Below, piece after piece: positions 20,866 through 46,000 of a stretch of 64,000 nt of DNA. Every line of letters starts with the position of its first letter. The first letter of the stretch is position 1. The notes beneath the pieces are model-generated. The model saw only the letters and a list, made by a program, of their open reading frames with translations. It did not search any database and was not told the DNA's origin. A program made the position numbers and the translations under genes. The DNA is from Marsupella aquatica (Eukaryota; Marchantiophyta): positions 992,001 to 1,056,000 of the forward strand of contig OZ316897.1 in assembly GCA_973895155.1 (NCBI GenBank). The letters are read 5' to 3'.

Positions 20866-22599
20866 TACATATACAGTCTTTGCACTTCAGGAGTCATATA
20901 TGAGTAGCTTTGCACTTCAGGAGTTATACACGTTCAATTGAATTGCACAGAATTAGCTCAGAGACTTCCTTTCCCTTAATCCTCGTCTCCTATTAATTGG
21001 CTGACTGTGCTCCATCCCGGAAGTGGCCAACATCTGTAACTGTGGGCGTGATCGACAAAGTAATCTACAGCTGCACAGTCATTCATTAGAGGAAGTAATT
21101 TATAATCTTGGACAGCTGCTGCTGGAAATATTGGTAGCTGAGATGCGACTTACCTCTACTGAATGCAGATTGACCCATGATTTCTCATAGTCTGGAACCT
21201 AGTACAGCAAACTAGTCAACGCGTCCTACGAGCCATAATTCTGGTGCATCACAGAATGAATATGCTTATCCACTGTGGCATCGGACACAGCGTTGTCACT
21301 CGTGCCGTTGGAAACGATGATCATGTTTGTTATCCTAGCCAAAAATATTTGGAAATCTGTAGTGTGCGGTACGTCGATGATGTGGCATGGAAGTGTCATC
21401 CCAAAATATGTTTACACCAGGTATATACTTGGCATCGGAGATAGTGAGGTTTTCTTAGTATCCCAATTTTAGTATGCTGATAGGTTTCTATCGAAACGTT
21501 ACCAACAAGCATTTGTTTACCTTTACTCCTGCATGATTGTACATACCACACTCCATAGTCAACGTAATGCTTTCTACCATTCAGAAATTTCGTACAGATA
21601 TGCTTCAATCTTAGGCTAAACCCCTAAAAAACTGAACTAAAATCCAATCCTTGGAATGAAACAAACGGGCCGATACAAGTGTTAGATACAAGTGTTAAAG
21701 ACAAGGTGATGGACTTACAAACCCAAACATTAACTTTACTCCCATAACACTTTATAGATGGCTTTTCAGACTGGTTTGCTCTTGCTTTGTTATTATATAG
21801 TTTGAGTGTTTCCATGCAAGTCTCCGAAGCCAACCTTTTTGTCTATATATGGGGAATTCCATTTGTCATACAACGAATGTTGCGACCCCATCATTGTCAC
21901 CTTCATGCCGCTAATACTTACAAACTGTCTCTTACTATCAATTCAATTCTGTGGCATCGGAAGTAGTGTTGCCCCAATACCGTGTGGCCGTATAGTGTGG
22001 GCCACACTATTTACCCACCCGTTTAATTACAACTGACTATCTATAATAGCTAGACATTAGAAAAGAAATGATAATTAGAAGAACAAAAGTTAAAGTATTA
22101 ACTCCTAGAATATATACAAGGTTGTGCCAATTTTTACAGTGGACGTCATTCAAATTTGCAGGGCACAAAAATAAGAAATCTGGTAGAAGGAAGGAATAAA
22201 GACAAAATAAATTTAATTTAGTGTGAATAAAAAATGGTCACACCAATGTCCAATTAGGAGGGAATCAAATGGGATATAAGCAAACAAAAAAAAGGGACGT
22301 CACTTACACAATTGCCCAAGGATCATGGCGGATCCTCTCTCCATGATCTAATGAATATTGTACATATTCAATAAGGTGTACATACTAAATAGAGTAAGAT
22401 AATGCATAGTTTAGTGTAATATATATTGGTAGGATTTAAATTTCACATACTATTTCAGTCAAGAGGGAATTACATACACTAATAAAATAAAATATGTTCT
22501 CCCAATATTTTGGATGATTTTTACATTCATTTTTGGTGCCATTTTTACTGCCAAAAAAACAAAAGTTATAAGGTCCAAAGCCATAGTAAAGATCATGAC
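20866..22599. other. intergenic between the divergent ABCC genes, left part
   Basis: No family-like frame found. A short direct repeat of TTTGCACTTCAGGAGT occurs near 20880 and 20910. Any shared promoter elements of the divergent pair should lie in 20826-25876, but none can be named from sequence. Confidence 0.4.
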
Positions 22600-23260
22600 A
22601 CTGGCGTTGATGGCAAGGTGTCGGGCAAGGGACACACTTTCACTTGATGACATCTTTTTACTTCACAATCTCTTTCACATAACGACCCATTTGGCATCAC
22701 ATCACCCTTTTACTCGATGACATTATTTTATTCATGACATCTTTCACATAGTGACATCTTTGGCAAAATGACTTTTTTGTTAACGACAATTTTTTACTTG
22801 ACGACAACTTTGTACTTGATGACAACTTTGTACGTACTTGACAACATGTTTAATTAACAAAATGACTTTTTTTTCCTTAACAACATTTTTTTACTTGACA
22901 CCGTCTTTCACAATAACTACAAGACAGTCATCTTTGGCAAAACAATTTTATTGTTAGTAACGACATGCTTTTACTTCACAAGTCCATCTTTCACAAAATC
23001 TTGGGCGACACGACATCTTTTGGACAACGCAGGGGTATTGAGCTATTTGTATTTAACAACCATTGTTATACTTAATGACAGAAACCCTTGGCATAACGAC
23101 ATCATTGGCAACACGACCTCTATTTCTTCCGCAACCTTTTGGCCGAGATGACATCTTTTGTTCTCAATGATATCTTGGGCGACACAACACCCTCGGACGA
23201 CACCTTTGTTCTCAATGACCTCTTGGACAACACGACATCTTTTGTTCTCTACCCCACTCT
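22600..23260. repeat. degenerate short-period repeat with GACATCTTT / GACAACTTT cores
   Basis: Variants of (A)CGACATCTTTT, GACAACTTTGTACTTGA and CTTTCACA recur every ~15-35 nt across about 650 bp. Examples are the two successive TGACAACTTTGTAC runs near 22800-22830 and the ACGACATCTTTTG copies near 23010 and 23235. The period is irregular and no long frame is encoded. Confidence 0.6.
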
Positions 23261-24619
23261 AGCTCAACTACATCCTGAGAATGTAGTTTGTCTATTTGAA
23301 GCTCTTTATCATGACATTTTTTTAATTGAATGGAAATAAGTAAGAACACTTAGTTAGTAGTCTCTCCCCACCCCTATATATAGTGACATGCATTCATTGC
23401 CGAGAACCCACTTTGAGGGCAAGCCCCCACAGATTCGACAGGGACCTACACCAGCATGAGGGAGAGAGTCAGTATTAATTAAGTCAGGGCCGCAAAGTGG
23501 ACAACCAGGGGCCAAGGAGATAATCAGAACTTGTGGAGTACCCCAAAAATCCAGGCTAGTCCCCTATCCAACTGACCTAAACCAATTGCTTTGCATGACA
23601 AGCTCTCGGATGGTAGAGACAAAGGCAAAAAGCAGAATGCACTAGGAAGAGAATACATGCACTCAACATTCTGAAAACTTGAGGCAATTTCTGTTTTAGG
23701 TTTGACACCAATTTAAGCTCGGGATTTTGGTCATGCCTAAAAGCAGTCCAGGACCTGTGCAAATTGTCAAAATGGCAGCCCTCACGCTTGGACAACTCCC
23801 TCGATCACTGGAGAGTCTTTATCTTTAATTACACCAAGCTCACATAATTATTCCTATGTCCACCATATGAAATCAAGCCTGGGCAACCCCACTAAGGATA
23901 GAGTTTCACCAATTCCTATGCCCCCCAGAATGTCAAAAACTAGGTAATTTATGCTTTTTTTACTGTTTATATGAAATAAGAAATTCATCAAAAATATATT
24001 GGCCCCCCCATAACTTAATTAATTTTCTTAAAGAATTTTTTCCAAATGTTCAGAAAATATTACTTGAAATCTAGCTAATTTGCTACAAATTTGTAGCACG
24101 TGTGTCGCCCAGGGCGTAGATGTTTTAATTTCTCTTTCAATCTCTTTCTCAGTTTGAAACTGGGGCACTTACGAAAACTATTCCAATGAACAAAATAATT
24201 ATGGCTCAGAGCCACCAATGTTTAGAAATATTTTAATAAAACAGAAGGAAAAACTCTCAAAACAAACAGCTTTAGTCTCTGAAAAAACAAAAGCAGAACA
24301 GTACTGGACAACTAGCCCATAGAATCTCAGAAAATATTAACTATGCTCACACAAATGAGTGATTTTATTTACAGCACGTTTTAGAGTACTCTGTCCAGCC
24401 AGGTCCTCTTACATTCTATGAGCGCATTGAGATTTTCTGGAAGGCAGCTCTGAGTTCAAGGAGGACTCATCTGCACTTTCAACTAAGATTCAAAGTGAAT
24501 ATTTCTATTGTGGGAACACTACAGGGTGAGACTTGAGGTGTGTGAAGTTATGAAGGATACGTGTGAGGTGAGGGGAGGTGTCTAGTAGTCCTAAGTCACC
24601 AGCATTGGGCTTAACTCTA
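23261..24619. other. intergenic, AT-rich, no gene recognised
   Basis: No motif-bearing frame. Several homopolymer and AT-rich runs. Nothing further seen. Confidence 0.4.
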
Positions 24620-24905
24620 GTATATGAGCCCTAAGTATGCCAGTGCGTTGTAGGGTGCAAGGAGGGTCAGCCCAGAGGGAGTTGGGCTGGGGCATGTATG
24701 GGGCAGTGTGAGGAAGCACATATGCTCCAGGGGTGCCCATTTCCTTCATCAATGGTCACTAAAAACAACCAAACAAACCCAACGGCTGTGGATCTTTCCC
24801 ACCTAGTAGCTTTTTTGTATTGGGACGAAGAACAAAAAAACGTGGGATCCCTTATTATAGTTGTAAATGTATTACAATGCCAATACAAAAGTTCCAAACA
24901 GGATC
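24620..24905 (+). repeat. dispersed repeat family A, copy 1
   Basis: Shares ordered blocks with 37418-37655: GAGCCCTA, TATGCCAGTGC, GTGCAAGGAGGG, GGGGCAGTG-like, GAAGCACA, CATCAATG, TTTTTTGTATTGGGA and GGATCCCTTATTATAGTTGTA. Same orientation. No coding capacity. Family unknown. Confidence 0.65.
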
Positions 24906-25876
24906 CCAAAGTCAAAAAAGTCCAATAATGGGACGGGTAAGGGGGAAAGACCCCATAGACCTGAGAGGCCAAACAAAGCCAAGAGGCCCCCAAAATAACA
25001 AGAGAACCAGAAGCCCATAAAGTAGCCAACTAGACAAAAAAGAAGTATTAGGCTGAAAATTGAAAAACCTGGTGAAGTTAAGGAGTCAATCCCACAGCTA
25101 GGTGAGTCACAAACTCAAGAGGAATCTGTCTATAAACCCTAATACCTGACTGACAGCATTGGCTCCCAGTCAAGACAAATCACAGTTAAGGGTATCAGAT
25201 GCTGATGCCCAAGGCTCAGTACGTTTAATTATTTTGCATCCACACAAACGCAGGTTTGTCATGTTATGATCTTGTGTGATGTGATGTGATAGACTTTTGG
25301 TTTAATTCACATTTTGGCCAAACCCCTCACTTCTTTTTAATATTCTAGTTGTTATTAGAGTAGTATCTGTGGTAACTCACATTTCTGCCTAAACGACTCA
25401 GCCTAAAACACACGTTCTGGTACTAGCATTTTCACCCTAAGAGCTTCATTGAAAACTCCATTGTTGTCCACCAAACGACTTGACTTCACGAAAACAATGG
25501 AATCTCCAATTTCACTGATTGAAAAGTCTACTCTACTTCACCGAAAAGTTTATTTTACTTTACTGAGAGCTCTGACTGCTGTTTCCCACCAAACGACGTT
25601 GTTTCCCACCAAATCAGATTCATGCATTTTACGCTAAAATTTTGTGTATAATTCACGACATATCTACTCACTCAGGAGGTCAGATTTGGACGACAGTAGA
25701 GATGGAACACGGTCACCCAGGTAACAGAATTCGGAAATAGGAGTTGTTGGAGATGATGCTGTGCACTCGGTTGTGCAATGCCATCGTCGAGCATAACTAA
25801 GTCCAAGTTAAGCTACTCTATTATTATTGTTATCGTACAGTTCTGATCTCGAGTTGGCTCTGAGCTGAGCTCAAAT
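24906..25876. other. intergenic, includes CCACCAAACGAC repeats
   Basis: Near 25470-25610, CCACCAAACGAC and two CCCACCAAA variants alternate with CTTCAC and GAAAAG motifs, which resembles a subterminal repeat of a small DNA transposon, but no terminal inverted repeat was identified. The last ~40 nt are the conserved ABCC leader. Confidence 0.35.
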
Positions 25877-36933
<11,057 letters not shown>

Positions 36934-37417
36934 AAAATGAGAATTTGCTTAGAGCTGTGTCTTCCACATTGTTGGATATGATGCCCAAGACGCTAGCCTG
37001 CCATTTCCATGTTGCCCTTTTTCCTTGACTCAACCACAAAGGCAGCCAATGGTGAATTGGATGCACTAGAATAGGTGAAAATGTAGTGGATTGGTCATCA
37101 TCGGGAAACCTCAAAACTTGTGATTATTGTAAAACTCCTTTGCCCTCACCAACATTGGAAATTAAATCAACCCTACTCCGCTCCAAGGATTTATTTCCCA
37201 AATTTCCCACTGGAAAAACGTTTTGGTGCTTGTACTTGGCTCCAATGTGGACTAAGGGCGTTTCTGGGTAGAGTGCAGGGCTATTGAGGAGGATTTATTA
37301 AAATTACCATTGGAATGAATATGTGAATATAGTAACATCAATCACAGGGTATTGTGGGCCATAATGCCCCCAAACATGAGTACTTTAGTACAAATATTGA
37401 GGGCTATTATTTCTCCC
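36934..37417. other. intergenic downstream of the plus ABCC gene
   Basis: No gene recognised. The inverted similarity between the two ABCC genes is not evident beyond the stop codons. Confidence 0.4.
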
Positions 37418-37655
37418 GAGCCCTATGCCAGTGCTTTGCACTGTGCAAGGAGGGCCGGCCCATAGGGATCGGTCCAGGGCAGTGGGAAGCACACATGTCT
37501 CAAGGGTGCACATTTTTCCCATCAATGATCAAGGAAACAGCTAATCGAATCCAACAATTGTGAATCTTTCCGGCCTAGGAGTTTTTTTGTATTGGGATGA
37601 AGGACAGAAAAGGCGGGATCCCTTATTATAGTTGTAGATAATGCTATTGTGACAG
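37418..37655 (+). repeat. dispersed repeat family A, copy 2
   Basis: Same ordered blocks as 24620-24905, direct orientation, ending in the shared GGATCCCTTATTATAGTTGTA. Non-coding. Not a tandem neighbour, so a mobile or dispersed family is likely. Confidence 0.65.
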
Positions 37656-38169
37656 GACAATCATTAATACACTTAAATCTATGATTTTCTGTTTTTAACT
37701 ATTTTTAGTAAACCTATAGGTTCATTTTTTTAATGTAAGTGTTGAATGTGTCATACACAAATATTTGAACCTTCCATTTGTGTCCATCATGGTATTGCAT
37801 GTCCATCCAGGCATCATGTCAAATAATTGTGTCCATTCAAGCTTCCACTTTGTATAATAGTAAAGTGCAAGGTAATACAAAATTCAATTCAAATTATTAT
37901 TATAGCCAGTACTTTGATGATGTGCCATAGGCTCATTCTTGTGGTAAATAACATAAACTGTTCACCTTAATTAGTGTGATTATAAGTTAGTGTTCATCAC
38001 GCTAATTTTGTGCTAAACTAATTCCGTGTGCATGAATTAGTGTTACTGTGGTCTCAAGAGTGGAAAATAGAGGGGGGAAACTATTCTGAAAAATCCAAAA
38101 GAATTAGTGTTCGATCTTTTGGACTCAAGATTATTCATTTACTGACAATTTAAACAAACTAAGTGTGTT

Positions 38170-38530
38170 GAGCATAGACTACAATCGTAACGACAAGCCC
38201 ATGAACCATCCAATGCACAAGTATCGACATCGAGAGATACGTGATTCACCTCCTCATGAGGCTACGTCCAAGGGAACACACAAGAGTTTTACTGCACTCT
38301 AGGCCAATCGACCATATCAAACATCCACAGCACAAACTCTCCCTATCTTTCAAGTGGCTCCGTAATAATGAGCCTGAGTTCTTACTCTCCAAGCAAACAC
38401 CGCTTGGGTATAGTGTGTGTGTAACATGACTAACCTAACCTAGTCTGCAACTAAGGTTAGCCCTAACTACGGTACAGTTATTACTCTAGATCTAAGAGTA
38501 AATCCTAGCAAGGTGGAAAAAAAATTGACT
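38170..38530 (-). repeat. Ty1/copia-type LTR remnant, minus orientation
   Basis: Read on minus it contains TTGGACGTAGCCTCATGAG, GGTGAATCACGTA and an end near CTCAACACA, matching the 8800-9064 remnant, plus shared upstream GGTTAG-rich sequence. No internal copia genes adjoin it. Confidence 0.55.
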
Positions 38531-40982
38531 ACAATTGGCCTCTAGGCAAGCTTCTAGAGTGCGCCTCTAGACTATAATTCTAGGGCCCCACCAAATGTAT
38601 TTGGATGGATAGGTTGAGATATATTTATGTAAAGATGATGATGCATGCTTATTATGTCATCATCTCTATTGTCATTCAAAGAATGGGCTCGTATTAAAGA
38701 TGCTTGCATGGATGTTCTGAAATGTTACTTGCTACTAAGGTAGCACCTTTTGTGTACAAATATTCACCCTTTTGGTGTGAAATTTGTCTGGTCCATCATA
38801 ATCCACGGGTGTGGACGTCCTGGTCCATACAGCATTAACTTCCTAAAGAAAGAATTGTGGACGGGCTAAAAAGTAGTGGTAATGATATTAGCCTGCTTTG
38901 CATACAAGCACTCTGATCAAAATTCTCCTGTTTTAAAAGGAAAACTGATGCTTGGATGATCCACACCTTTTGACCTCAAGATTCCAAGTGGCACCAGTAC
39001 TTTTTTGACACACAAAAATGTAAGCATATTCCTTTGCACAAATAAAATAATGATACTAATGTATGGATAAAGGCAATCGACTGAACATTTTTCTTTTGAG
39101 TGATGAGGGGCATGCGAGACCCACACTCTGTTCAGCTGAGCTTGGGGTGGGTCTTTTTGTTGTACAGGGCCTGTGACCAAGGGTTTGGTCACACTAAATA
39201 ACATGGTAACTCATTTAGTTGTGCAAAACAAAAGGCACTCTATCACTGGAATTATTTCAAATTCCTTCGGAGCTCATCCATGTATTTCCCACCCTTCCTA
39301 AGCACTTAAAATAAGTTCATGGACCCTATGCTTTAATGCTTGTAAGGAGGCTAGTAATATACTTGTTAACTACTAGAATTAAGTGACACTGTCTGGACTT
39401 TCCTGCCTCTCTTTCATCTGATTGGTTGGAAGATGAGGTTCATCAAAAAGTTTTGGGAAGTTTTTAATTTTAATTTTAATTTTTTAAGTAGATCCCCAAG
39501 CTAGGCAGTAGCAGGGTAAATCTCAGCCCAAATGGACTTGAGCCAATAAATTTCTGGCTACAAACTCTTTTGATGCAGCTTAGGATGCTTACCTGCCCCA
39601 GTAGCACGAAAACAACATTATGAAAAACTTTCAATGAATAACTAACTTAAAGCACTGTAGGTTCAAAGTGCACATTCACTGAAATAATCCAACGTCTAAT
39701 CTCATCCATTGATCTAAGAAATCCAAAGACATTGCTGCATTGTTTCTTGTCACCCTTGTCCACCATCCGCCTAATATTTGTTATTTGCAGTTTTGGTTTT
39801 GACTTTTCTGATAGTTTTACGGTTCCAAAGCCCAACATTCTTGTTGGCCTCATGTGAGACACAAACAGTCGGTCTTTTTGTTATTGCAAACATCACAAAC
39901 AAATCAAGATATCTAGAGGTATGAGGAAACCCCAAATTAAAAGAAAGTGAATCAAGTATTTGTCTTGTAATATTTCCGGCTCAAAAAGATTTTGATGTTA
40001 AAAAGAATCACTAATAATTAAGCATCCTGTTTAGAGTCTGGATGAATTTGTGATGAACCCCCTTAATTAAGAGGAAAGCAATTCTCATGTTAAAAAGAAT
40101 ATTAATCATTCCTTCTTAGAGTTTAGGTGAATTGTTTATGAATCATCTTAAAATAGTTTTTAGTAGCTTGGTATCTGTGCCTTCTCCTCACTAATCATGG
40201 CTTGGTGGCCCCACTTTTAAAGCTCTCCCCACATGACACTTTTTGTACACACATTTGTTTAGCTGCTAAAAAAACAAGTTATGAATTCCTTTCAAAAAAG
40301 TAGCGCTCTGGGCCTCCTTCTCATATAATGACTTTAGTGACACATACGAGAGAGGGAGAGAAAGAGGAAAGAAAGTGAGGGCATGTGGGGAGGGGGAAAT
40401 TAGGGAGGGATGCATTGTCAAACCACCTACAACGTGGGAACAACAACGATCGGCGCAATGACAACATAGTCGCAACAACTGCATGGTCAAAAGAACCTCA
40501 TGGCTGCAACAACACATTGGAAGTCCCAAATACTTTTTTTTGCCTCTCCTACATTTTGTTTCTTCACTTCAAGTATCTTGTGTGCAACGCACGCACACAC
40601 ATTGGGCTAGTATATATATACTATTCATAAAATGAGCAAGATTGAAAAATAACAATACAAATCATGGGGCTTATGATAAGAAAATTGAAAACATTGTGAG
40701 GGGGGAAAGCTATTTCAAAATTCAATAATACAAAAGTCGCACCCTGTCTAAGACGAATTGAAACAAATATACACAACATATATCTTACTAAGACAAAGTA
40801 ATCTGATTAGTGTCCCTAACAAGGTTACAAGAAGAACAAATGCAAAGTAACCCCCAAAACCTGGAAAGAACAAAAAATAAGAAATACTAATAAAAAGAGC
40901 TAATAGAGCAAAAGAAAACATGTTGGGGGTCTTTGGGACGTGATTTGTTTTTGTGGGCTGGGGGGAATGCACAATGGCCATT
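38531..40982. other. intergenic, no gene recognised
   Basis: AT-rich, with a (TTTTAA)n run near 39463-39485. Frames present are short and lack family features. Confidence 0.4.
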
Positions 40983-40985
40983 TGT

Positions 40986-41016
<31 letters not shown>

Positions 41017-41017
41017 G
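40983..41017 (+). repeat. (GT)9 followed by an 18-G homopolymer
   Basis: Alternating GT from 40983 runs into an uninterrupted G tract at about 41000-41017. Length is likely variable between individuals and prone to assembly error. Confidence 0.9.
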
Positions 41018-43016
41018 ATTAAATAGGGGTGGAATTTTAAAAATATATAATTGGTACGGGTGAGGACTGGAGATTCTTGACAAAATTTAATAAATTGGAA
41101 CTGGGAGAAGGGAGAGACTCCCTCTTTAGACTACATCCATGCTCATTTGCAGACTTTAATTACAACACAAGTGTAGATGTGTATCATTAGTTGATCATCA
41201 CACTATTGCAATGATATTTTTTTTCCTTCCTACTTGTTGTCTTCTCCTAGGTCTTTGGGGTTTTGCACTTGCCCTCTTCTTTGTTGGAGATCTAATCTGA
41301 CAACATGACAATAATAAGAACCAACATACAACAATGCCATCAGTCGCCGACAAAGAGAGTACTTGTAAGCATAACATGTACATGCAGCTCCACAAGCTCC
41401 ACTATGACCTGGCCTCTCTCACCCTCCATGGTCTTTGCACACATAAGACTGCACTCTCAAATGTGGGTGCACATTTAGGGGAGAGATGATCCCAAAGGGC
41501 ACAAACCTACTAAAAGGGGGAAATGAAGGGAAAAAAACCAGGAAAGCCTAAGAGCCAAGAAGCCAAGAATAAAAAAGTCCAAGAGCCCCAACAACAAAGA
41601 ACTAAAGCCGTTGTACTGAACCACAAACTGAAACGCATGGTAGAGATATGCGGTGAAGTGCATAGGAGGGTCACAAAGAGGAGTTTGACTAAAATGATGC
41701 CCTTGTACTTTGTTTGGCCCTTTCCATTAAATTGATGCTTTTTCTTCCCTTTTAAAAAGAGAGAGAACAAATGTACTCAAAAGAGCCGACAAAATACAAG
41801 ATTAGAATAGAAAGAGAAAAACATCCGACTAGGACAAGGAAAAACTGTTATTATATTACTCACCAGGAGTATCAAACATTCCAACAAGCCTCGACTCCTA
41901 CTCTAGTGAGCAGCTGTTTGCATGACCTTGAGGTCAAGCTGTCATGTGCTGAGAAAACACTTGTCCACTCCTCGATCCGAGTGAGTACCTCCAAGTCCAT
42001 ACCCAATTCCACTTGTGCACTCCGCAAGCTCCCTCCCAGACTGGATCGATCGAGGATCTTCCGCTTCCTTTTCACCCAATTCCCGTTATGCTGCTCTGTC
42101 AGTAGAACATCTCCTGGGAGAGGTTGGCATGTGGTTGGCATGCGGGACACGTATCTCTTCACTCTGTCTGCATCCCAATCCCCACTCTATGACTCAGCAG
42201 CTCAAGTGTAGTACAGTACTGAGGTTGGTCCCTCCTCTCAGCAACCCATCAAAATTTTGACAGATCTTTGCATTTGTTGCTCCTCTGCTGAATCAGCTCG
42301 TGCCGGGCTGTGCTCGCTGCTCTCTGTCAATGCACCAGTAAGGTGTCAACGAAATTTTCAACTCGTGTGGAGGTGATGATGGGCCCAAGTTCCATGTGCA
42401 CGGTTGCATTTAAGTTCATCAGGGAACTGAGAGGAGTGTTACTTTTGAATTGCTTGTCGGATGAGCAGGAGCTAGGTGAGAGGCTATGAATGGTTGCCAT
42501 GGCAGGGAAGGACATCTACGTCCTATCGAGCGCTTCCTGCTCAGATAGAGGTTGTGATCAGTTCAGCACGAATATGAGATGAATGTCAATATTAAATTGA
42601 GTGTTAGATGGGGAGGAGCTTAGTGTGGAAGTTCGAAATGATTGTCAGAGAGCGTCCTAATGAGCAGTTCCTACTAAGATGGAGATTGTCACCATTCTTT
42701 TGTATTCCAGAGTTTGTGCTGACAAGAACATGCGTTGTAGGTCATTTCAATGTAATCCGCACACTGACGCGCAGTTCTTGTTATTGTGGAAATTGTGCTC
42801 ATTGTTTGGTTGGGGATTATGGAAGTTAAGACATGCGTTCTCCTTTTCGTCTGACAGGCTTTTTCCATTGAAGGGCCAACAAGGGAGCTCCTCAAAAGAA
42901 GTTGACTGAAAGTAGGTGCAAAGGACATGATCTGTCACTCAATGAGGCGCTGCTAATTGGACGTCAGGAGGGTCCGAATTCCTGACTTGGGTGTTTGGAT
43001 TATTCCACGTAACCGG
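41018..43016. other. intergenic upstream of polyprenol reductase gene
   Basis: Contains a block at about 41500-41740 with GCATAGGAGGGTCA and nearby ACTGAA-type sequence that recurs near 47990-48080, suggesting a second dispersed repeat family. A 146-residue frame at 41771-42211 has no recognisable domain and was not accepted as a gene. Confidence 0.35.
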
Positions 43017-46000
43017 ATGGGGATGGAACATCATTCAGAAGGCTTAGATATCCAGAAGGTGCAAAAGTTGTTGGCAATACTATGGCTAATGGCAGGGGCG
43101 CCGCTCATTGTGGCAGCGCTGCCAATTCCGGCACTGGAGCCTTTGCGTAAGTGTCTTTTCCCTTTTATCAGGCGAGGGAAGCTGCTGCGATCAAACGAGT
43201 CTGCTGGGAAGGGTCTGCAGGTCGGAATTGCCTTTCACCTCTTTTCTCGGACTCTTCCGAATTGGAAATGTAGATCTTGCTCTTTTTCACCCTCGCTCTC
43301 TGTTTTCGAGAATGTGGTGAATATTTCTACTTCGGTCCCTACGATATGATTCCAGCACTTCTTTGGTTCCTATCATCAGAAATTATTGCTAGGCTTTGGT
43401 CTAATTTTCCGATTCGTTCGGGTTCTAGTCGTTCGTGCTGGATCTCATTCATTAGGTTATCTTTATTGCTTCTCTGTTCTAAAATTCATACTCTTCCTAT
43501 TTTTGCCGTGGTGCTACTTGCCCCAATTGGCGACCTGTAGACTCTAATCAATACTTTTCGTCGATGATACACGTAGGCATGGTCACTCACTTTCTTGATT
43601 TAGGCTCACGGACTATGAAATTCTACACATACTAGTCGCTCTCGCTCGAAGGTCTATCCATTTGGTTGATCCTGCTCACCCACGGTAGACATAGAAGGCT
43701 ACAGTTTATCCCAATGTGGTTGCTCAAGGATACTAGCATTGAATTTTACCATCTAGTTACTCTCCAGGGAGTAGTCAATTCGTTCCCCACATTGAACGAT
43801 GAAGGAGCACATCTTATGGGAATTTGTTTTTCGGGTTCCTTGGAAAGGCTAGTAAAGGTTATCCGCTGTGCTTGGATGAATCACAATGGCCTTCTTGCGT
43901 TGATTTATTTAGTCAGGTCCCCTTCATTCCATATGCTTAGGAGTCCTGAATTGAAAGGAATCTAATGGAACAGCAACAGACGCCTGTACTCAGCTTTGTC
44001 ACCACAACTCATTGGAAATTAAAATGGTGTTTGTATCAACCATTATTGTCAGTCGAAGAAAAATAACTTCCCTGCAATGTGGGTACCCCAATTTCTGCAG
44101 AAGCTTACTGTGCCTCAGAGTTTCTTCTCGCACTTTTATGTGCTGGGTTTGACTTGGACGACTGCTCTGTTTTTCACTGCCGTCGGATTTGCTATGACGT
44201 ACTCAAGACCAGCACCCGAGGAGCATAATCTATCAGCACTGGCATCTCAGCTGATTGATGCCACGAAGTCCGATTTGCTTGGGGGCGCTACTACCAGGGG
44301 CTTGGGAAAATATGGCAAAGAAGCATGGAGGCTGGTGTTTTTGCTGCTATTGTTCCAAATCCACCTCACTCGTCGGCTCTATGAATGCCTATTTGTGTCC
44401 TCGTTCGACCCTGCCGCACGCATGAATATATTTGGCTATATAATGGCACTCGGGTAATCTAATTCACTGCTCATATGGCTATCGATCTATCTGGATATGG
44501 GCAAATGATGCAGTAGTTCGGCACGTCAAGTTTCTAGATTCTGTTTGGTTGATTCGTGTCACACACGAATTAAAACATCAGGTCACACTCCGGTCCTGTG
44601 GTCAAGTTGAGTTCCTCTGCACCATAAATTTAATTCGTATTCACCACAAATAGCCAGATTGAAATCCCTACCACTGTCAAAGATGTGGTTATGAAGGTGA
44701 TCAAGGGTGGAGTTCTTTACATTTCCCTCAGGTCATGGCAACGCCTCGCACTGTCATCGTGGTCGATCTGTCGCTCTGTCAATGCTCCTCTAAAGTGGCT
44801 CGGTAGACCTGACAAGAATGAGTGATGGGACGTGGATGTCCCATCCTAGTTCCCAGCCCATCCGCACTCTTGAGTGAGCATCTTCCAGAGGTGATAAGGT
44901 AACCGGATCTGTGTGAAGTCCATGTGACGCTGATACTACGCAGACATCAGATGTGGACATGACTTCGTTTGATGCTACCAAGTTATAAGATGTGAAAGTA
45001 TTTCGAAGAAACCAAACTGTTATCTGTGATCAGAGCCTTTGTTGGAAAAATATATTACCTTTTTTTTTGCTCGTATCTGAGATGTTCGCACAGGAACGAT
45101 TTGTCCTCAAAAACTCATTCTGGGGAGTTCATTGTGTGTTTCAGGTATTATACAGCGGTGCCTTTGACGCTCTTTCTCCAAGCCTTTCGAGACGAGGGGT
45201 TTGTCGACGCATTCAAAGGTTTTCTAAAACAAAAACTAATAGGACACAAGCTACTCCTGACGGATGTACCAAATCCATGGGACATGATGTACTTCCTCCA
45301 GAGAATTGGATGGCTGTGTTTTGTGGGGGCTGCTGTATGCCTTTATGGATCAGTCCACCAACATACATGCCATGAGATACTGGTGAGTCTCCTTTGAGCC
45401 TGCATTTTCTCCTGTGAAGCCAACCTCCTAGTTCGTCTCAGGGTTTCATCTACTTAACGTGGCTTGGTTCCAATATCTGACTCAGAAGAATTGCTACTCT
45501 GACTCTGTTCGTTGTACCTGGGGATGCAGGCCTCACTTCGGCCTGACGATAAACCCGCAATGTCCAACAAATATGGAATCCCCCGAGGAGACTGGTTTGA
45601 GCTGGTGTCAAGTGCTCATTACTTGGCAGAGATTGTAAGTCTTACTAATTTAGATCCTTACCATGTGTTTACTGTAATTTCTCGTGTCAAGGAGACGAGT
45701 ATACCTTTTTGTTGCCAAAAGGGTACTTGCCTCGAAATGACCGCTGGCATTGTAAGTTCTATTTTTTGAACAGTAGTGTCTCTAAGCAGGAAATGTTTGC
45801 TTTAGGATTCAGTACTTCATCGCGTGTAGTGCCCGGTGTAGTGACGAAATTTTAACAAAAGAACTGGAGTCTGGTGGGAGAAACTGCAATGGAATATGAC
45901 GTTCCTGATTCTAAGAGTATCAGCATCAGGTGCCTCAGGAAATTGTGAGATTATCTTTCAAAGATGTGGGTATTTTACCCTGTAGCTGTGGCTCGAGAAA

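Noticed and set aside
41771-42211. 146-residue plus frame
   Set aside because: No domain, odd composition and overlap with an equally plausible minus frame; not supportable as a gene.
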